Of a stretch of DNA of 64,000 nucleotides, positions 7,793 to 16,796 are shown in pieces. How positions within the stretch are numbered: position 1 is the stretch's first letter; every line of letters starts with the position of its first letter. The stretch lies in contig NZ_CP084561.1 of assembly GCF_021789315.1 (NCBI RefSeq), forward strand, positions 2,852,001 through 2,916,000, written 5' to 3'. A program made the translations under genes and the position numbers. The DNA is from Arthrobacter sp. FW305-BF8 (GTDB lineage: Bacteria; Actinomycetota; Actinomycetes; Actinomycetales; Micrococcaceae). Below the pieces are notes generated by a model. It saw nothing but the letters and a program-made list of their open reading frames with translations. It did no database searches and had not been told where the DNA came from.

Positions 7793-8446
7793 CTAGCGAT
7801 GGAAGGAGAGCCGGAGCTCCGGCCTTCGCTCCGCCACCGCGTCCAGCACGGCGGCAACGGCTTCCCGGTCGGGGCTGCTGTCCGCCGTCGGACCCGGTAG
7901 TACATCAGCGGCGATCCTGGCGCGGCGGACGAATCCGTCCCAGTCGCCCCCACCCGAGCGAAGTGCCCGCAGGGGCGCCATCAGCGACGCGCGGCGGAGC
8001 CAGACATCCGGGTCCCCCGCCCATCGGTCCAGCACCGCGTCAGCACGCACACGCGCCTGGCCCCCGAGCCTTTCCACCAGCGGACCAACGACGTCGACGG
8101 CGAGCGGGTCCACGAGCGTTGGCATGTGCGTGTTCCGCACAAAGCCCTCCATGCGCGTCAGGTCGGAGTTGGTCAGCAACTCCAGCTTGGACTGGAGGAT
8201 CACGACGGCGGCCAGGCGCCGCTCGTAAACCGGAACCGCCCACAGTTCTGAACTGAGGGCGGTGATCTCGTCGTGGGTCAGTCCTGCATAGCGGCGAAGG
8301 GCATCACGGACCGTTCCGCGCACCGCGCCCACTGACGCGCCGTAGTACTGCATCCCGCTGCCGAACCGGTGGCGCATGTCTTCGGCCCGGTACCACGAAG
8401 CCTCGCGCTGCAGGGTGTCATCCACGAACTCGCCGGCAGCACTCAT
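7793..8446 (-). CDS. AlkD-like DNA alkylation repair protein
   Basis: The 217-residue protein matches the AlkC/AlkD HEAT-repeat DNA glycosylase family: YYGASVGAVRGTVRDALRRY near the N-terminus, LWAVPVYERRLAAVVILQ, DPLAVDVVGPLVER, and the DPDVWLRRASLMAPL repeat. AlkD enzymes remove alkylated purines without base flipping. A catalytic Asp equivalent cannot be placed with certainty by eye. The start at 8446 (MSAAGEFVDD) has GGAAAG upstream. The gene is convergent with amtB. Confidence 0.8.
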   Translation of the reverse strand: MSAAGEFVDDTLQREASWYRAEDMRHRFGSGMQYYGASVGAVRGTVRDALRRYAGLTHDEITALSSELWAVPVYERRLAAVVILQSKLELLTNSDLTRMEGFVRNTHMPTLVDPLAVDVVGPLVERLGGQARVRADAVLDRWAGDPDVWLRRASLMAPLRALRSGGGDWDGFVRRARIAADVLPGPTADSSPDREAVAAVLDAVAERRPELRLSFHR

Positions 8447-8640
8447 CCGCTTATTCTTTCCGCCGGGTGGCGGGCAGTCCAACTCCGCCCCCTTGCTCCG
8501 GCCGTCATCGATCTCTGCATAACGTGGTGCCCGCGGACGCTCACCGCCGGGGCCGGCGGATTCTCCTAATCCGACTCAGGGGATATTTCCGCGCCGTGCT
8601 GGTCTGTACAACGGATACTGACTCACGGGAGACTGACGCC

Positions 8641-9204
8641 ATGCGCAAACTGGCCTTCGCCATGAACGTGAGCCTGGACGGCTACATTGCCGCGCCCGGC
8701 GACGACCTCGGCTGGAGCGTGCCGAGCGACGAGCTGTTCCAATGGTGGTCCGACCGGGTAGGGGCGACGGGGCTGGCGCTGTACGGGCGCAAACTGTGGG
8801 CGACCATGAGCTCCCACTGGCCGACCGCCGACCAGCAGCCTGGCGTCACCCCGGCGCAGGTCGAGTTCGCCCGCCGTTGGCGGGACATGCCGAAGGTGGT
8901 GTTCTCCTCGACGACCAGCACGGTCGACTGGAACACTCGCCTGGTCACCGGCGACGCCGTCGCCGAGATCACCCGGCTCAAGGCCGACGACGGGGGCCCC
9001 ATGGACATCGGCGGTGCCACACTCGCCGCGGCGGCCATGCGGGCCGGGCTGATCGACGAGTACGCGCTTGTCACCCATCCGGTGCTGGTGGGCGGCGGCA
9101 CGCCCTTCTTCACGGCCCTGGACAACTGGGTGAAGCTGAGCCTGGTGGAGACCCAGACGTTTCCCGACGGAGTGGTCCTCACCAGGTACCAGACCAGGCG
9201 CTGA
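8641..9204 (+). CDS. RibD C-terminal/DHFR-like family reductase
   Basis: The 187-residue protein has the stand-alone RibD_C (dihydrofolate reductase-like) pattern: MRKLAFAMNVSLDGYIA at the start, LALYGRKLW, PKVVFSSTTSTVDWNT, DIGGATLAAAAMRAGLIDEY and LVGGGTPFF. Such proteins bind NADPH; most actinobacterial copies have no known substrate. The start ATG follows an untranslated stretch where a longer open frame has no family match. It stands alone, followed by a stem-loop. Confidence 0.85.
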   Translation: MRKLAFAMNVSLDGYIAAPGDDLGWSVPSDELFQWWSDRVGATGLALYGRKLWATMSSHWPTADQQPGVTPAQVEFARRWRDMPKVVFSSTTSTVDWNTRLVTGDAVAEITRLKADDGGPMDIGGATLAAAAMRAGLIDEYALVTHPVLVGGGTPFFTALDNWVKLSLVETQTFPDGVVLTRYQTRR

Positions 9205-9553
9205 GTCCCCGACGTTTGACAACCAGGTTCTACATCGCTGCGTAGTGCGGCCTCCCGTCGAAGCCATTAGCGCCTCGAACGGAAGCCGTCGAGCACTAGT
9301 AATTCGGTGCTACCGACTGGTGCCGGCCGAGTAGCCTGAAGACGTTCCATTGCTGAGGAACAACCAGATGAGGCCGACGCCAAATGGCGCCGGCCTCATC
9401 GTTCTGAACATCCACGCCAACCAGCTCGCATGGGAATGCCTTTTTGCCGAGGGACGAAGGTAAGGTCGGCGCCGCCTACGGTGCCAGCCTTACCGCCTCT
9501 GATAATCGCCCAGTTCCTCCACGAACCTAACTGAATGTTCCTGCGTGTCTGCT
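9205..9553 (+). terminator. Gene-free stretch with a stem-loop at 9367-9400
   Basis: I see no gene here. GATGAGGCCG and CGGCCTCATC pair perfectly, extended inward by CGCC/GGCG, around an AAAT loop at 9367-9400. It could end the reductase transcript, although it lies 160 bp after the stop and lacks a long T-run. Confidence 0.5.
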
Positions 9554-10225
9554 TCACTCGGAGTCGGTCCCAGAAACGGGCCGAGGGGCCTTCCTCAGTC
9601 GGTACCCGAGCACTGCTGCGCCTGCCAACAAACCCACGCCCAAGCGGATGAGAAGGTCTTGCCACCACTGATCTATCTGCTGACCCACGGTAAGCCCTGC
9701 GGCCAACATCAATCCGCCAACTACGGCCACCAAGATAATCCGTTGTCTTACCTTCCTCCTCCTCGGAGCATCCAAGCGGTCTGGCTCACCCTGCTCTTTG
9801 TAGTCCTCCCGATCAAAAAGCATGAGAGGCAGTGACCCGAAAAGGTTCGCGAACATCGTCTGCAGTATGAGGGGCCACCACACTGCATCGTCCTTGACGG
9901 ACGGCAGGCTCAAGAGAAAGAGCAGCATTCCAACGACCAGCAGGGCGAGGAGAGCTGCGACTAAAAGTCTTTTCCAGTCCCTGGCGAAGACAATTCTCTT
10001 GCCTTTGGAGCGTCCCCTGATTAGCCAGATGCCACCCCATGCAAGCCCCAAGCCCCACAGGAAAAAGCCCCATATTGTCACTGCGTCCTGGCCGGTCATT
10101 GTGCTCGCGTGCCTGAAGCTCGAAACAACGCAGATGAGGCTGAGCGCCAAAGTTGAGCAGCCACAAAAAATGCGGAATGTTGATCCAAGGAGGCCGCTTT
10201 TGGAAGACTCTGTGCCTGTTGCCAA
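9554..10225 (-). CDS. Hypothetical membrane protein
   Basis: The 223-residue protein has about five hydrophobic segments (near residues 17-35, 48-68, 86-108, 112-130, 160-178 and 188-206) separated by short charged loops, and ends in a basic tail. I recognise no family. The start is TTG at 10225 with AGGCGG before it. Codon use looks less GC-rich than its neighbours (several AAA, ATT and TTT codons on the coding strand), which may mean recent acquisition; this is an impression, not a measurement. Confidence 0.55.
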   Translation of the reverse strand: MATGTESSKSGLLGSTFRIFCGCSTLALSLICVVSSFRHASTMTGQDAVTIWGFFLWGLGLAWGGIWLIRGRSKGKRIVFARDWKRLLVAALLALLVVGMLLFLLSLPSVKDDAVWWPLILQTMFANLFGSLPLMLFDREDYKEQGEPDRLDAPRRRKVRQRIILVAVVGGLMLAAGLTVGQQIDQWWQDLLIRLGVGLLAGAAVLGYRLRKAPRPVSGTDSE

Positions 10226-10368
10226 ATTGACCGCCTGCCAAGAGAACGAGGTCTAGCACGTTGTGACCTGAACCTACCTGAAGATCCTATCTTTTGCAGT
10301 TCCACGTCGTCGTGGGCAGAGGCGCGGCACGATTGGCCTACACGGGCTGACCGCAGGGCTGGTTCAAA

Positions 10369-10476
10369 TCAGTCTTCGTCCTGGGGACGGTCCGAGTTTC
10401 GGTGAAAGAGAAGCTCGCCTACGGCTTCGAGAACGCCCTGAACTACGGCCGCGATGACTTCGATGAGGACGGACAT
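10369..10476 (-). CDS. Possible 35-residue small protein
   Basis: A short frame starts MSVLIEVIAAVVQGVLEAVG and ends in a charged ELLFHRNSDRPQDED tail. The amphipathic helix followed by an acidic tail has the look of a real small protein, but the length is too short for certainty. An in-frame ATG 84 bp upstream gives a less convincing longer version. No ribosome binding site decides between them. Confidence 0.35.
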   Translation of the reverse strand: MSVLIEVIAAVVQGVLEAVGELLFHRNSDRPQDED

Positions 10477-10789
10477 GCGACCACCATACGACTGTTCGCA
10501 TGGCATGACCCAGTCATTCCCGACGTCTGCTTCCGGCAGTTTAGACACGAATGCTGCCATTCAATCCGCAGCTCCTCCAAGGGTGACTACGGGCACCGTA
10601 CGGCTTTCGTTCGGGCCAGTCGTCATTTGTGCGGACCAGCTCTGACGTTCTGTGCAGCCGACTTCTAAAATCGAGCCCTGTGCTGCTGCCTACTTTCCGA
10701 TCTCGGTGGATCGAAAGAATCTTTTGCATTCCGTCATTCGGGTGCCGGAACGGCCTTTAATTGTCAGACCCCCTTGGCAGACTGTGTTC
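10477..10789. other. Gene-free stretch before the DUF222/HNH gene
   Basis: Open frames on both strands here have no recognisable protein features. The frame of the next gene runs back to 10652 but without family similarity. No promoter stands out. Confidence 0.4.
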
Positions 10790-12394
10790 ATGGAAGCCAT
10801 CGGGAATTCAGCACTGGCAGCGGCGCCGCACGGCGACGCCCTGCACGTTGCCGCGTTCCAAGATGCCGAACCATACGATGCCGGATTCCCCTTCAATGCC
10901 GTCGCGGACCACCGGTCACCCTATGACGATGACCGCAACTTCGTAGACTCGGACGATGTCTCTCCGGAGGACCCTTTCGCCGCGGGCTTTATCGCCGACA
11001 GCTCCTTTCCGGAGGACCCGTTTCCCGAGGCCCTCTTTGCCGACGTACTTTTCGCCGAGGCCGGTGCCTCCGGCGCTGGGACGCCGCGGCCCAGTTGGGA
11101 GGACAGGATCGCGGCGGCAAGTGTCCTGTTGCGGGCTGACCTTACGGCCGACAATGCCGGGCTGATCGACCAGCTCCGCGCCTCCGAGGACGCGAAGGGC
11201 ATGCTGGCCGGGCAGCAGGCGAGGCTTGCTGTGACCTTGGAGGCCCGGCTCCGTCAGGAATCCACCGACCGGGCGCCACTGACCACGGAGGACCTGGGCA
11301 AAGACCGCACCAAGGAAAACGGCTTGGGCGCGGCCGAGCAGATCGCGCTGGCCCGGGGCGAGTCCCCACACCGCGGGCACCGGCTCCTCGGCACAGCCAA
11401 AGCCCTGGTGCAGATGCCGCACACATTGGGCGCGCTGGACACCGGGCAGCTCAACGAAGAGCGCGTCATGCACGTGGTGAAAGAGACCGCCTGCCTCAAC
11501 CCGGCCGATCGGACCGCCGTCGACGAGGAACTCGCCGCCGACACCGGCACCTTCACCGGCGCCGGGACCAGGACCGTCATCGCCGCGGTACGCACCGCCG
11601 CGACCCGGCGGGACCCCCGCTCCGTGGCCCAGCGCGCAAGCCATGCCACCTCGGAGCGAAGGGTGAGCCTGCGCCCGGCACCGGACTGCATGACGTATTT
11701 CACGGCGTTGCTGCCCGTTCACGAAGGCGTCGCCGTGTACGCGGCATTGACCCGGAACGCCGACTCCCTCCACGCCGCCGGAGACCCGCGCTCCCGCGAC
11801 CAGATCAAGGCCGACACCCTCGTTGAGTGGACCACCGGCACGCCCGGCGGGATCACCGGCATCGAGCTCAACCTCGTCATCACCGACCGAACCCTCCTCC
11901 GAGGCGACAGCGAACCCGCCCGGATACCCGGCTACGGCATCGTTCCCGGAGACTGGGCCCGGAACCTGGTGAGCCCCCAACAGGCCAAGGGAGTTGAGGA
12001 GCTGAAGATCTGGGTCCGGCGGCTCTACACCGCGCCCGGAACCGGCGACCTCGTCGCCATGGACTCGCGGCGGCGTCTATTTCCGGCACCGCTGCGCCGC
12101 TTCATCCAAATCCGCGACGACACCTGCCGCACACCCTACTGCGACGCCCCGATCCGCCACCACGACCACATCATCCCTTGGCACAACGACGGTCCAACAT
12201 TCCTTGCCAACGGCGCGGGACTGTGCGAAGCCTGCAACCACACCAAGGAGCTCCCCGGCTGGAAGGCCCAACCCAGGCCGGGCCCTAGGCACACCGTCGA
12301 ACTGACAACACCCACGGGCCACACATACAGTTCGATGGCACCCCCATTACCGGGCACCTCCATGGGGACCCGGGAGGTGCTGGGACCGGAATAA
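10790..12394 (+). CDS. DUF222 / HNH endonuclease domain protein (13E12-like)
   Basis: The 534-residue protein has an Asp/Glu-rich N-terminal third, a DUF222 helical middle (HRLLGTAKALVQMPHTLGAL, LNEERVMHVVKE) and a C-terminal HNH nuclease. In the nuclease, Zn-type Cys (DTCRTPYCDAP) precede the HHDHIIPWHNDGPT motif, then GLCEACNHTKELPGW. This architecture is found in many copies per genome in Mycobacterium, Arthrobacter and relatives; the role is unknown, and homing or defence has been suggested. The ATG at 10790 is chosen as the first after the non-coding-looking frame. Short repeats (EDPF and FAAGFIADSSF-like units) mark residues 60-90. Confidence 0.85.
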   Translation: MEAIGNSALAAAPHGDALHVAAFQDAEPYDAGFPFNAVADHRSPYDDDRNFVDSDDVSPEDPFAAGFIADSSFPEDPFPEALFADVLFAEAGASGAGTPRPSWEDRIAAASVLLRADLTADNAGLIDQLRASEDAKGMLAGQQARLAVTLEARLRQESTDRAPLTTEDLGKDRTKENGLGAAEQIALARGESPHRGHRLLGTAKALVQMPHTLGALDTGQLNEERVMHVVKETACLNPADRTAVDEELAADTGTFTGAGTRTVIAAVRTAATRRDPRSVAQRASHATSERRVSLRPAPDCMTYFTALLPVHEGVAVYAALTRNADSLHAAGDPRSRDQIKADTLVEWTTGTPGGITGIELNLVITDRTLLRGDSEPARIPGYGIVPGDWARNLVSPQQAKGVEELKIWVRRLYTAPGTGDLVAMDSRRRLFPAPLRRFIQIRDDTCRTPYCDAPIRHHDHIIPWHNDGPTFLANGAGLCEACNHTKELPGWKAQPRPGPRHTVELTTPTGHTYSSMAPPLPGTSMGTREVLGPE

Positions 12395-12511
12395 TTCCGC
12401 GAGCGCGGCCGCCGGCAAGGGCTTACTCCTGCGGGCACGGCGGCCTGCGAGCGCTACCGCTTCACAGGCTGATCGTCTGTCATTCTCTGTGCTTGTGAGA
12501 CACTCGGTGAC

Positions 12512-13405
12512 ATGCGCGAACTCGTCGTCCTTGGCACCGCATCGCAGGTCCCGACGCGGACGCGCAACCACAACGGGTACCTGCTGCGGTGGGACGGCGA
12601 GGGCCTCCTCTTCGATCCCGGCGAGGGCACGCAGCGGCAGATGATTCATGCCGGTGTTTCTGCCAACCGGATCACCCGGATCTGCCTGACCCATGTTCAT
12701 GGTGACCATTGCTACGGGCTTCCCGGCGTGCTGTCCCGCATGGCCCTGGACGGCGTGAAGCACCCGGTGCACCTGCACTATCCCGCTTCCGGAGAAGACG
12801 TTGTCCGGGCACTCGTCTCCGTGGCCTCGCCCAGCATCGACCTCCGCCTGCGACCCCACTCGGATGCCGGGGAAATCGCCCCCGGGCTCGAAGTGCGGCC
12901 CTTGCGCCACCGCATTGAAACCTATGGCTATCGGCTGACCGAGCCGGATGGCAGGACCATGCTGCCGGAGCGGCTGGCGGCGGCAGGCATCACAGGCCCG
13001 GACGCGGGCCGTCTGCAGCGGGAAGGGGTCCTGCGGGGTGTGCGGCTTGAGGATGTCAGCATTCCAAGGTCCGGCCAGGGCTTCGCCTTCATCATGGATA
13101 CCGCCCCGTGCGAGGGAGCCGAGGGCTTGGCCGACGGCGTCGACCTCCTTGTCGCGGAATCAACGTTCAGCGACGACGACGCCGCGTTGGCGGCGCAGTA
13201 CGCGCACCTCACGGCCGGGCAGGCCGGGGATTTGGCCGCCAACGGCGGCGCCGGAACTCTCGTTCTCACGCACTTTTCCTCCCGGTACGGCGACGTGGGT
13301 GTCCTGGCCGAGCAGGCCCGCGCACGGTCCGGGAGGACCGCCGTCGTACCTGCGACTGATCTGGACCGGATCAGCCTTCCCAAGCGGCAGCGGCCGCCAT
13401 CCTGA
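12512..13405 (+). CDS. rnz: Ribonuclease Z
   Basis: The 297-residue protein is a short-form RNase Z of the metallo-beta-lactamase fold. It has VPTRTRNHNGYLLR, the metal motif HVHGDH at residues 61-66, the later His of LRHRIETYGYRL, the Asp of FAFIMDTAPC and the His of LVLTHFSSRY. The enzyme cuts the 3' trailer from tRNA precursors. That matters here because at least one tRNA gene in this window lacks an encoded CCA. It begins 117 bp after the HNH gene and is followed by rlmC on the same strand, 45 bp away. Confidence 0.92.
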   Translation: MRELVVLGTASQVPTRTRNHNGYLLRWDGEGLLFDPGEGTQRQMIHAGVSANRITRICLTHVHGDHCYGLPGVLSRMALDGVKHPVHLHYPASGEDVVRALVSVASPSIDLRLRPHSDAGEIAPGLEVRPLRHRIETYGYRLTEPDGRTMLPERLAAAGITGPDAGRLQREGVLRGVRLEDVSIPRSGQGFAFIMDTAPCEGAEGLADGVDLLVAESTFSDDDAALAAQYAHLTAGQAGDLAANGGAGTLVLTHFSSRYGDVGVLAEQARARSGRTAVVPATDLDRISLPKRQRPPS

Positions 13406-13450
13406 CCGGCGGCCAGAAGTAGCCTGCAGAAAAAGTAGAATTAACGAGAC

Positions 13451-14575
13451 ATGCAATGTTCCTACTTCGATGCCGCCCGATGCCTTTCCTGCACCCACAT
13501 GGGCCGGCCCTATGACGAGCAGCTGGCCGGCAAGCAGCTGCACTGCCAGACACTTCTCTCCGACCACAGGTCCGTGGAGTGGTTGCCGCCTGTCGGGAGC
13601 CGTGAGTCCGGCTTCCGCAACAAGGCCAAGATGGTGGTGGCCGGAACGGCCAAGAACCCCACCATCGGGATCCTTGACGCCGAGGGCCGCGGTGTGGACC
13701 TGCGCGAGTGCGGCGTCTGCTCGCCCGGACTGCTGGCCTGCTTTCCGGTCCTGGCGGCCTTTATCAGCCGGGCCCACCTGACGCCCTACGATGTCCCCCG
13801 GCGCAGCGGCGAGCTCAAGCACCTGATCATCACCGAGTCCCCCGACGGCGAGATTATGCTGCGCCTGGTCCTGCGTTCGGAAAAGCTGGTGCCGCGCATC
13901 CGGGAGCACCTCCCCACCCTCCTGGCCTCCCTGCCGCAGGTAAAGGTTGTCTCCGTCAACCTGCACCCGGAGCACAAGGCGGTCCTGGAAGGCGACCGCG
14001 AGATCCTGCTCACCCAGCAGTCCACACTGCGGATGCGCGTCAATGACCTCGACCTCCACCTCCGGCCGCAGAGTTTCTTTCAAACGAACAGCGACATGGC
14101 GGCAGCCCTGTACCGGCAGGGCCGCGAATGGGTCAACGCACTGGCACCGTCGTCGGTCTGGGACCTGTACTGCGGCGTGGGCGGCTTTGCCCTGCACTGC
14201 GCTGATCCTTCCCGCGAGGTGACCGGCATTGAAACCAGCCGCGAAGCCATAGTTTCGGCCAATCTCAGCAGCGACGAGGCAGGGCTGGAGCGCATGAACT
14301 TCCAGGCGGGCGATGCCACGGCCTTTGCCTTCGCCGCTGCCCAGGCGCCCGACCTGGTTATTGTCAATCCGCCACGGCGCGGCATCGGCAAGGAACTGTG
14401 CGGCTGGCTGGAATCGTCCTCCGTGCAGCACGTGGTCTACTCCAGCTGCAATGCCCAGTCACTGGCCCGCGACCTGGCGGCGCTCCCCTCGTTCACCGCA
14501 CGACGGGCCAGGGTGCTCGACATGTTTCCGCAAACCACGCACTACGAAGTGATGGTCCTGCTCGAGCGTGCCTAG
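13451..14575 (+). CDS. rlmC: 23S rRNA (uracil-C5)-methyltransferase RlmC
   Basis: The 374-residue protein matches RlmC/RumB in length and motifs. Iron-sulphur Cys lie at C3, C11 and C14 (MQCSYFDAARCLSCTHM), with a fourth in RECGVCSPG. The SAM site is WDLYCGVGGFALHCA, then LVIVNPPRRG, and the catalytic Cys is in YSSCNAQSLARDL near the C-terminus. It methylates U747 of 23S rRNA (E. coli numbering). The TRAM domain found in RlmD is absent, supporting RlmC. No ribosomal genes are adjacent. Confidence 0.93.
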   Translation: MQCSYFDAARCLSCTHMGRPYDEQLAGKQLHCQTLLSDHRSVEWLPPVGSRESGFRNKAKMVVAGTAKNPTIGILDAEGRGVDLRECGVCSPGLLACFPVLAAFISRAHLTPYDVPRRSGELKHLIITESPDGEIMLRLVLRSEKLVPRIREHLPTLLASLPQVKVVSVNLHPEHKAVLEGDREILLTQQSTLRMRVNDLDLHLRPQSFFQTNSDMAAALYRQGREWVNALAPSSVWDLYCGVGGFALHCADPSREVTGIETSREAIVSANLSSDEAGLERMNFQAGDATAFAFAAAQAPDLVIVNPPRRGIGKELCGWLESSSVQHVVYSSCNAQSLARDLAALPSFTARRARVLDMFPQTTHYEVMVLLERA

Positions 14576-14672
14576 CCGGCCCATATTCTTGATCCGAACA
14601 TCGGCAAAAGTTTCTCCTGTCTTGAGGTCACCGCGGAAAAGTATCCGGTAAGCCGCGCAGCAAGGTCGCGGC

Positions 14673-15086
14673 ATGAACCGATGGGCACAACATGCGACGG
14701 ACAGCTGGCGGTGCGAAGTGACCGGCACAGAAGACGTCCCCGTCCTGGACGCCGGCCCGCTGCAGGTCCTTGCCGCCGAGGTGGGTCCGGCATTCGCCGA
14801 GGCCTTCATTGATGACTACCTGCAGATGTTGCCGGACCGGGCCTCGAAGATCCTCCGCGCCCTGGCCGGCGGCGACGCGCGGTTGGCGGCTGACGCCGTC
14901 GTCAGCCTGAGGGCGACGTCCGCCATGGCGGGAGCCCTGCGACTGGAACGCTGCTGCAAGGAACTCGAGTCACGCATCCGGCGCGGGCAGCGGCTGGAGC
15001 CCGACGCGGTGAGGGCAGTGCTGTACGCAAACATTCGGCTGCTGGTGCGTGAAGCCGCACGCCAGGGGCACCTCCCCCGGACGTAG
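14673..15086 (+). CDS. HPt-like four-helix protein lacking the phospho-His
   Basis: The 137-residue protein has the histidine-phosphotransfer (HPt) fold signature: VGPAFAEAFIDDYLQMLPDR, then GDARLAADAVVSLRATSAMAG and LERCCKELESRIRRGQ. In active HPt domains the helix carries HxLKGxS; here the aligned position is V77 (V-S-L-R-A-T-S), so phosphotransfer by this residue is not possible. It may be a scaffold or an adaptor for response regulators. The start ATG at 14673 lacks a strong ribosome binding site. It sits alone between rlmC and the DoxX gene. Confidence 0.72.
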   Translation: MNRWAQHATDSWRCEVTGTEDVPVLDAGPLQVLAAEVGPAFAEAFIDDYLQMLPDRASKILRALAGGDARLAADAVVSLRATSAMAGALRLERCCKELESRIRRGQRLEPDAVRAVLYANIRLLVREAARQGHLPRT

Positions 15087-15149
15087 AATCGTCGGACAAG
15101 ATCGCCTGAAAAGTAGCCGAACGGCTGAAACGTTTACAGGAGGATTCAC

Positions 15150-15737
15150 ATGAGCCGCACGAGCATCAGTCCAGTCGCCCCCGCCGCTGCCACTGCCGCA
15201 CAGACCATTTTCCGCGTGGGCCTGGGCGGCGTCCTTTTTGCCCACGGCACCCAAAAGCTCTTCGGCTGGTTCGGCGGCGGAGGGATCGAGGGCACCAGCA
15301 AGGGGATGCACGCCATGGGGTTCCGGCCGGCGAAGCCAAGCGCGGTGCTGGCAGGCCTCGGCGAAGCGGGTGCCGGCCTGGCACTCGCGCTGGGCTTCGG
15401 CACTCCGGCCGCCGGGGCGGCTGCTGCCACTACCATGGGCGTTGCCGCCAGCGTGCACGCCCCCAACGGCTTCTTCGCCACCGAGGGCGGCCTGGAATAC
15501 CCGGCGGTCCTGGGACTTGCGGCAGCATCCTTCACGATTGGCGGGCCTGGCAGCATCTCCCTCGACTCCGTCACCGGCCACGTCCTGGACCGCCCCTGGA
15601 TGCGGGCCGTCGCCCTCGCCGTCATTCCGACGGCCATCGCGATCCAGGTCTACCGCCGCCAGAAGGCCCTGGCCCACGACGCGTCCGGCCCCGATGCCGG
15701 AGAGATTGCCGCAGAGATCCCGGGCGCCACCAGCTGA
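15150..15737 (+). CDS. DoxX family membrane protein
   Basis: The 195-residue protein has the DoxX pattern: FRVGLGGVLFAHGTQKLFGWFGG with the conserved HGxQK, AVLAGLGEAGAGLALALGFG, then two more membrane helices, about four in all. DoxX proteins occur with redox and thiol-stress systems in actinobacteria; the molecular function is not settled. AGGAGG lies directly upstream of the ATG. It ends tail-to-tail, 7 bp from the dienelactone hydrolase stop. Confidence 0.88.
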   Translation: MSRTSISPVAPAAATAAQTIFRVGLGGVLFAHGTQKLFGWFGGGGIEGTSKGMHAMGFRPAKPSAVLAGLGEAGAGLALALGFGTPAAGAAAATTMGVAASVHAPNGFFATEGGLEYPAVLGLAAASFTIGGPGSISLDSVTGHVLDRPWMRAVALAVIPTAIAIQVYRRQKALAHDASGPDAGEIAAEIPGATS

Positions 15738-15744
15738 TGACCAG

Positions 15745-16716
15745 TTAGACGTATTTCTTGAACCACGCCAGCGTGTCGTTCCAGGCGGCCGTCGCCTGCT
15801 GCTCGTTGTAGCGGTCGCCTGTGTCGTTGTGGAAAGCGTGGTCGACGCCGGGATAGACCTTGAGCTGGTTGCGCACGGTCGTGGCCGCCAGGGCATCCCG
15901 AAGTTGCGGCATGGGTCCGGTGATCCGGTCGTCCTGCTCAGCGTAGACGCCGAACACCGCGGGCTTGATGGACGGCACCTTGTCCAGGTCGGGCGCCGGA
16001 CCGTAGAAGGCCGACGTCGCCTTGAGTCCCGTAATCTCGACCGCGGACTGCCAGGTGATGCCCCCGCCGAAGCAGTAGCCGGTCATGGCGATCCGGCCCT
16101 GCTCCACGAAGGGCTGCTTCTGCAGGTAGTCGAATCCCGCCGAAAAGTCCGCCACGTGCCGCTGCGCGCCGGCCTGCGTCAATGCTCCCGGGACGGCATC
16201 CCGGTCCAGGCTCACCGTGCCGCCTTCCCTGCTCAGCAGGTCAATCGCCAGGGCCGCATACCCCTCCTTGGCAAAGCGCCGGGCCACGTCCTGGATGTGG
16301 GGGGTCAGCCCGCGGTTCTCGTGGCAGACCAGGACGGCGGGGCCGGGTTTTCCGGATTCGGGCCGGGCGAGGTAACCACTGATCTCGGTGCCGCCCGACG
16401 GGAACTTGACTGTCGACGTCGTAATTCCGGCTGTTCCCTCGGGAACGGACAGCGGGCTCTTCGCCCCGGGAACGGCGCCTCCGGAGGCAGCGCCTGTGGC
16501 GGAGCCGGACGGGTTGGGAGTGGGCATGGGGTCGGTGCTGCGCGGAACTTCCTGCGGTGTGCAGCCGACCAGGAGCATCGCGGCGGAAGCGGCAGCCATG
16601 CTGCCGGTGATGAACGCCACCCGGCGGGTGAAGGTGTGCTGGCTCATGGCCCCGGCACGGTAGTCGTCGAAGAATTCCTCGATCAGGTACTTCTCAAACT
16701 TGCCAAGCTGGGTCAT
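15745..16716 (-). CDS. Dienelactone hydrolase family lipoprotein
   Basis: The 323-residue protein is an alpha/beta hydrolase of the dienelactone hydrolase family: LVCHENRGLTPHIQDVARR, the nucleophile Cys in GYCFGGG, an Asp in YAEQDDRI and the His in GVDHAFHND. A TRRVAFITGSMAAASAAMLL segment ending in LVGC near residue 55 looks like a twin-arginine-type signal with a lipobox, preceded by a roughly 30-residue cytoplasmic lead. It is therefore probably a surface lipoprotein; the substrate is unknown. AGGAGG precedes the ATG at 16716. Confidence 0.85.
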   Translation of the reverse strand: MTQLGKFEKYLIEEFFDDYRAGAMSQHTFTRRVAFITGSMAAASAAMLLVGCTPQEVPRSTDPMPTPNPSGSATGAASGGAVPGAKSPLSVPEGTAGITTSTVKFPSGGTEISGYLARPESGKPGPAVLVCHENRGLTPHIQDVARRFAKEGYAALAIDLLSREGGTVSLDRDAVPGALTQAGAQRHVADFSAGFDYLQKQPFVEQGRIAMTGYCFGGGITWQSAVEITGLKATSAFYGPAPDLDKVPSIKPAVFGVYAEQDDRITGPMPQLRDALAATTVRNQLKVYPGVDHAFHNDTGDRYNEQQATAAWNDTLAWFKKYV

Positions 16717-16796
16717 CACGGCCTCCTGGAGTTTTTGCCGCTTATCCTCCCCCATACCCCATGGCCAGGCAAGGGGACCGCGTGGACGCCGGACTG

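Noticed and set aside
10402..10668. 88-codon plus-strand frame before the DUF222/HNH gene
   Set aside because: No recognisable features and antisense to the possible 35-residue small protein; neither is strong.
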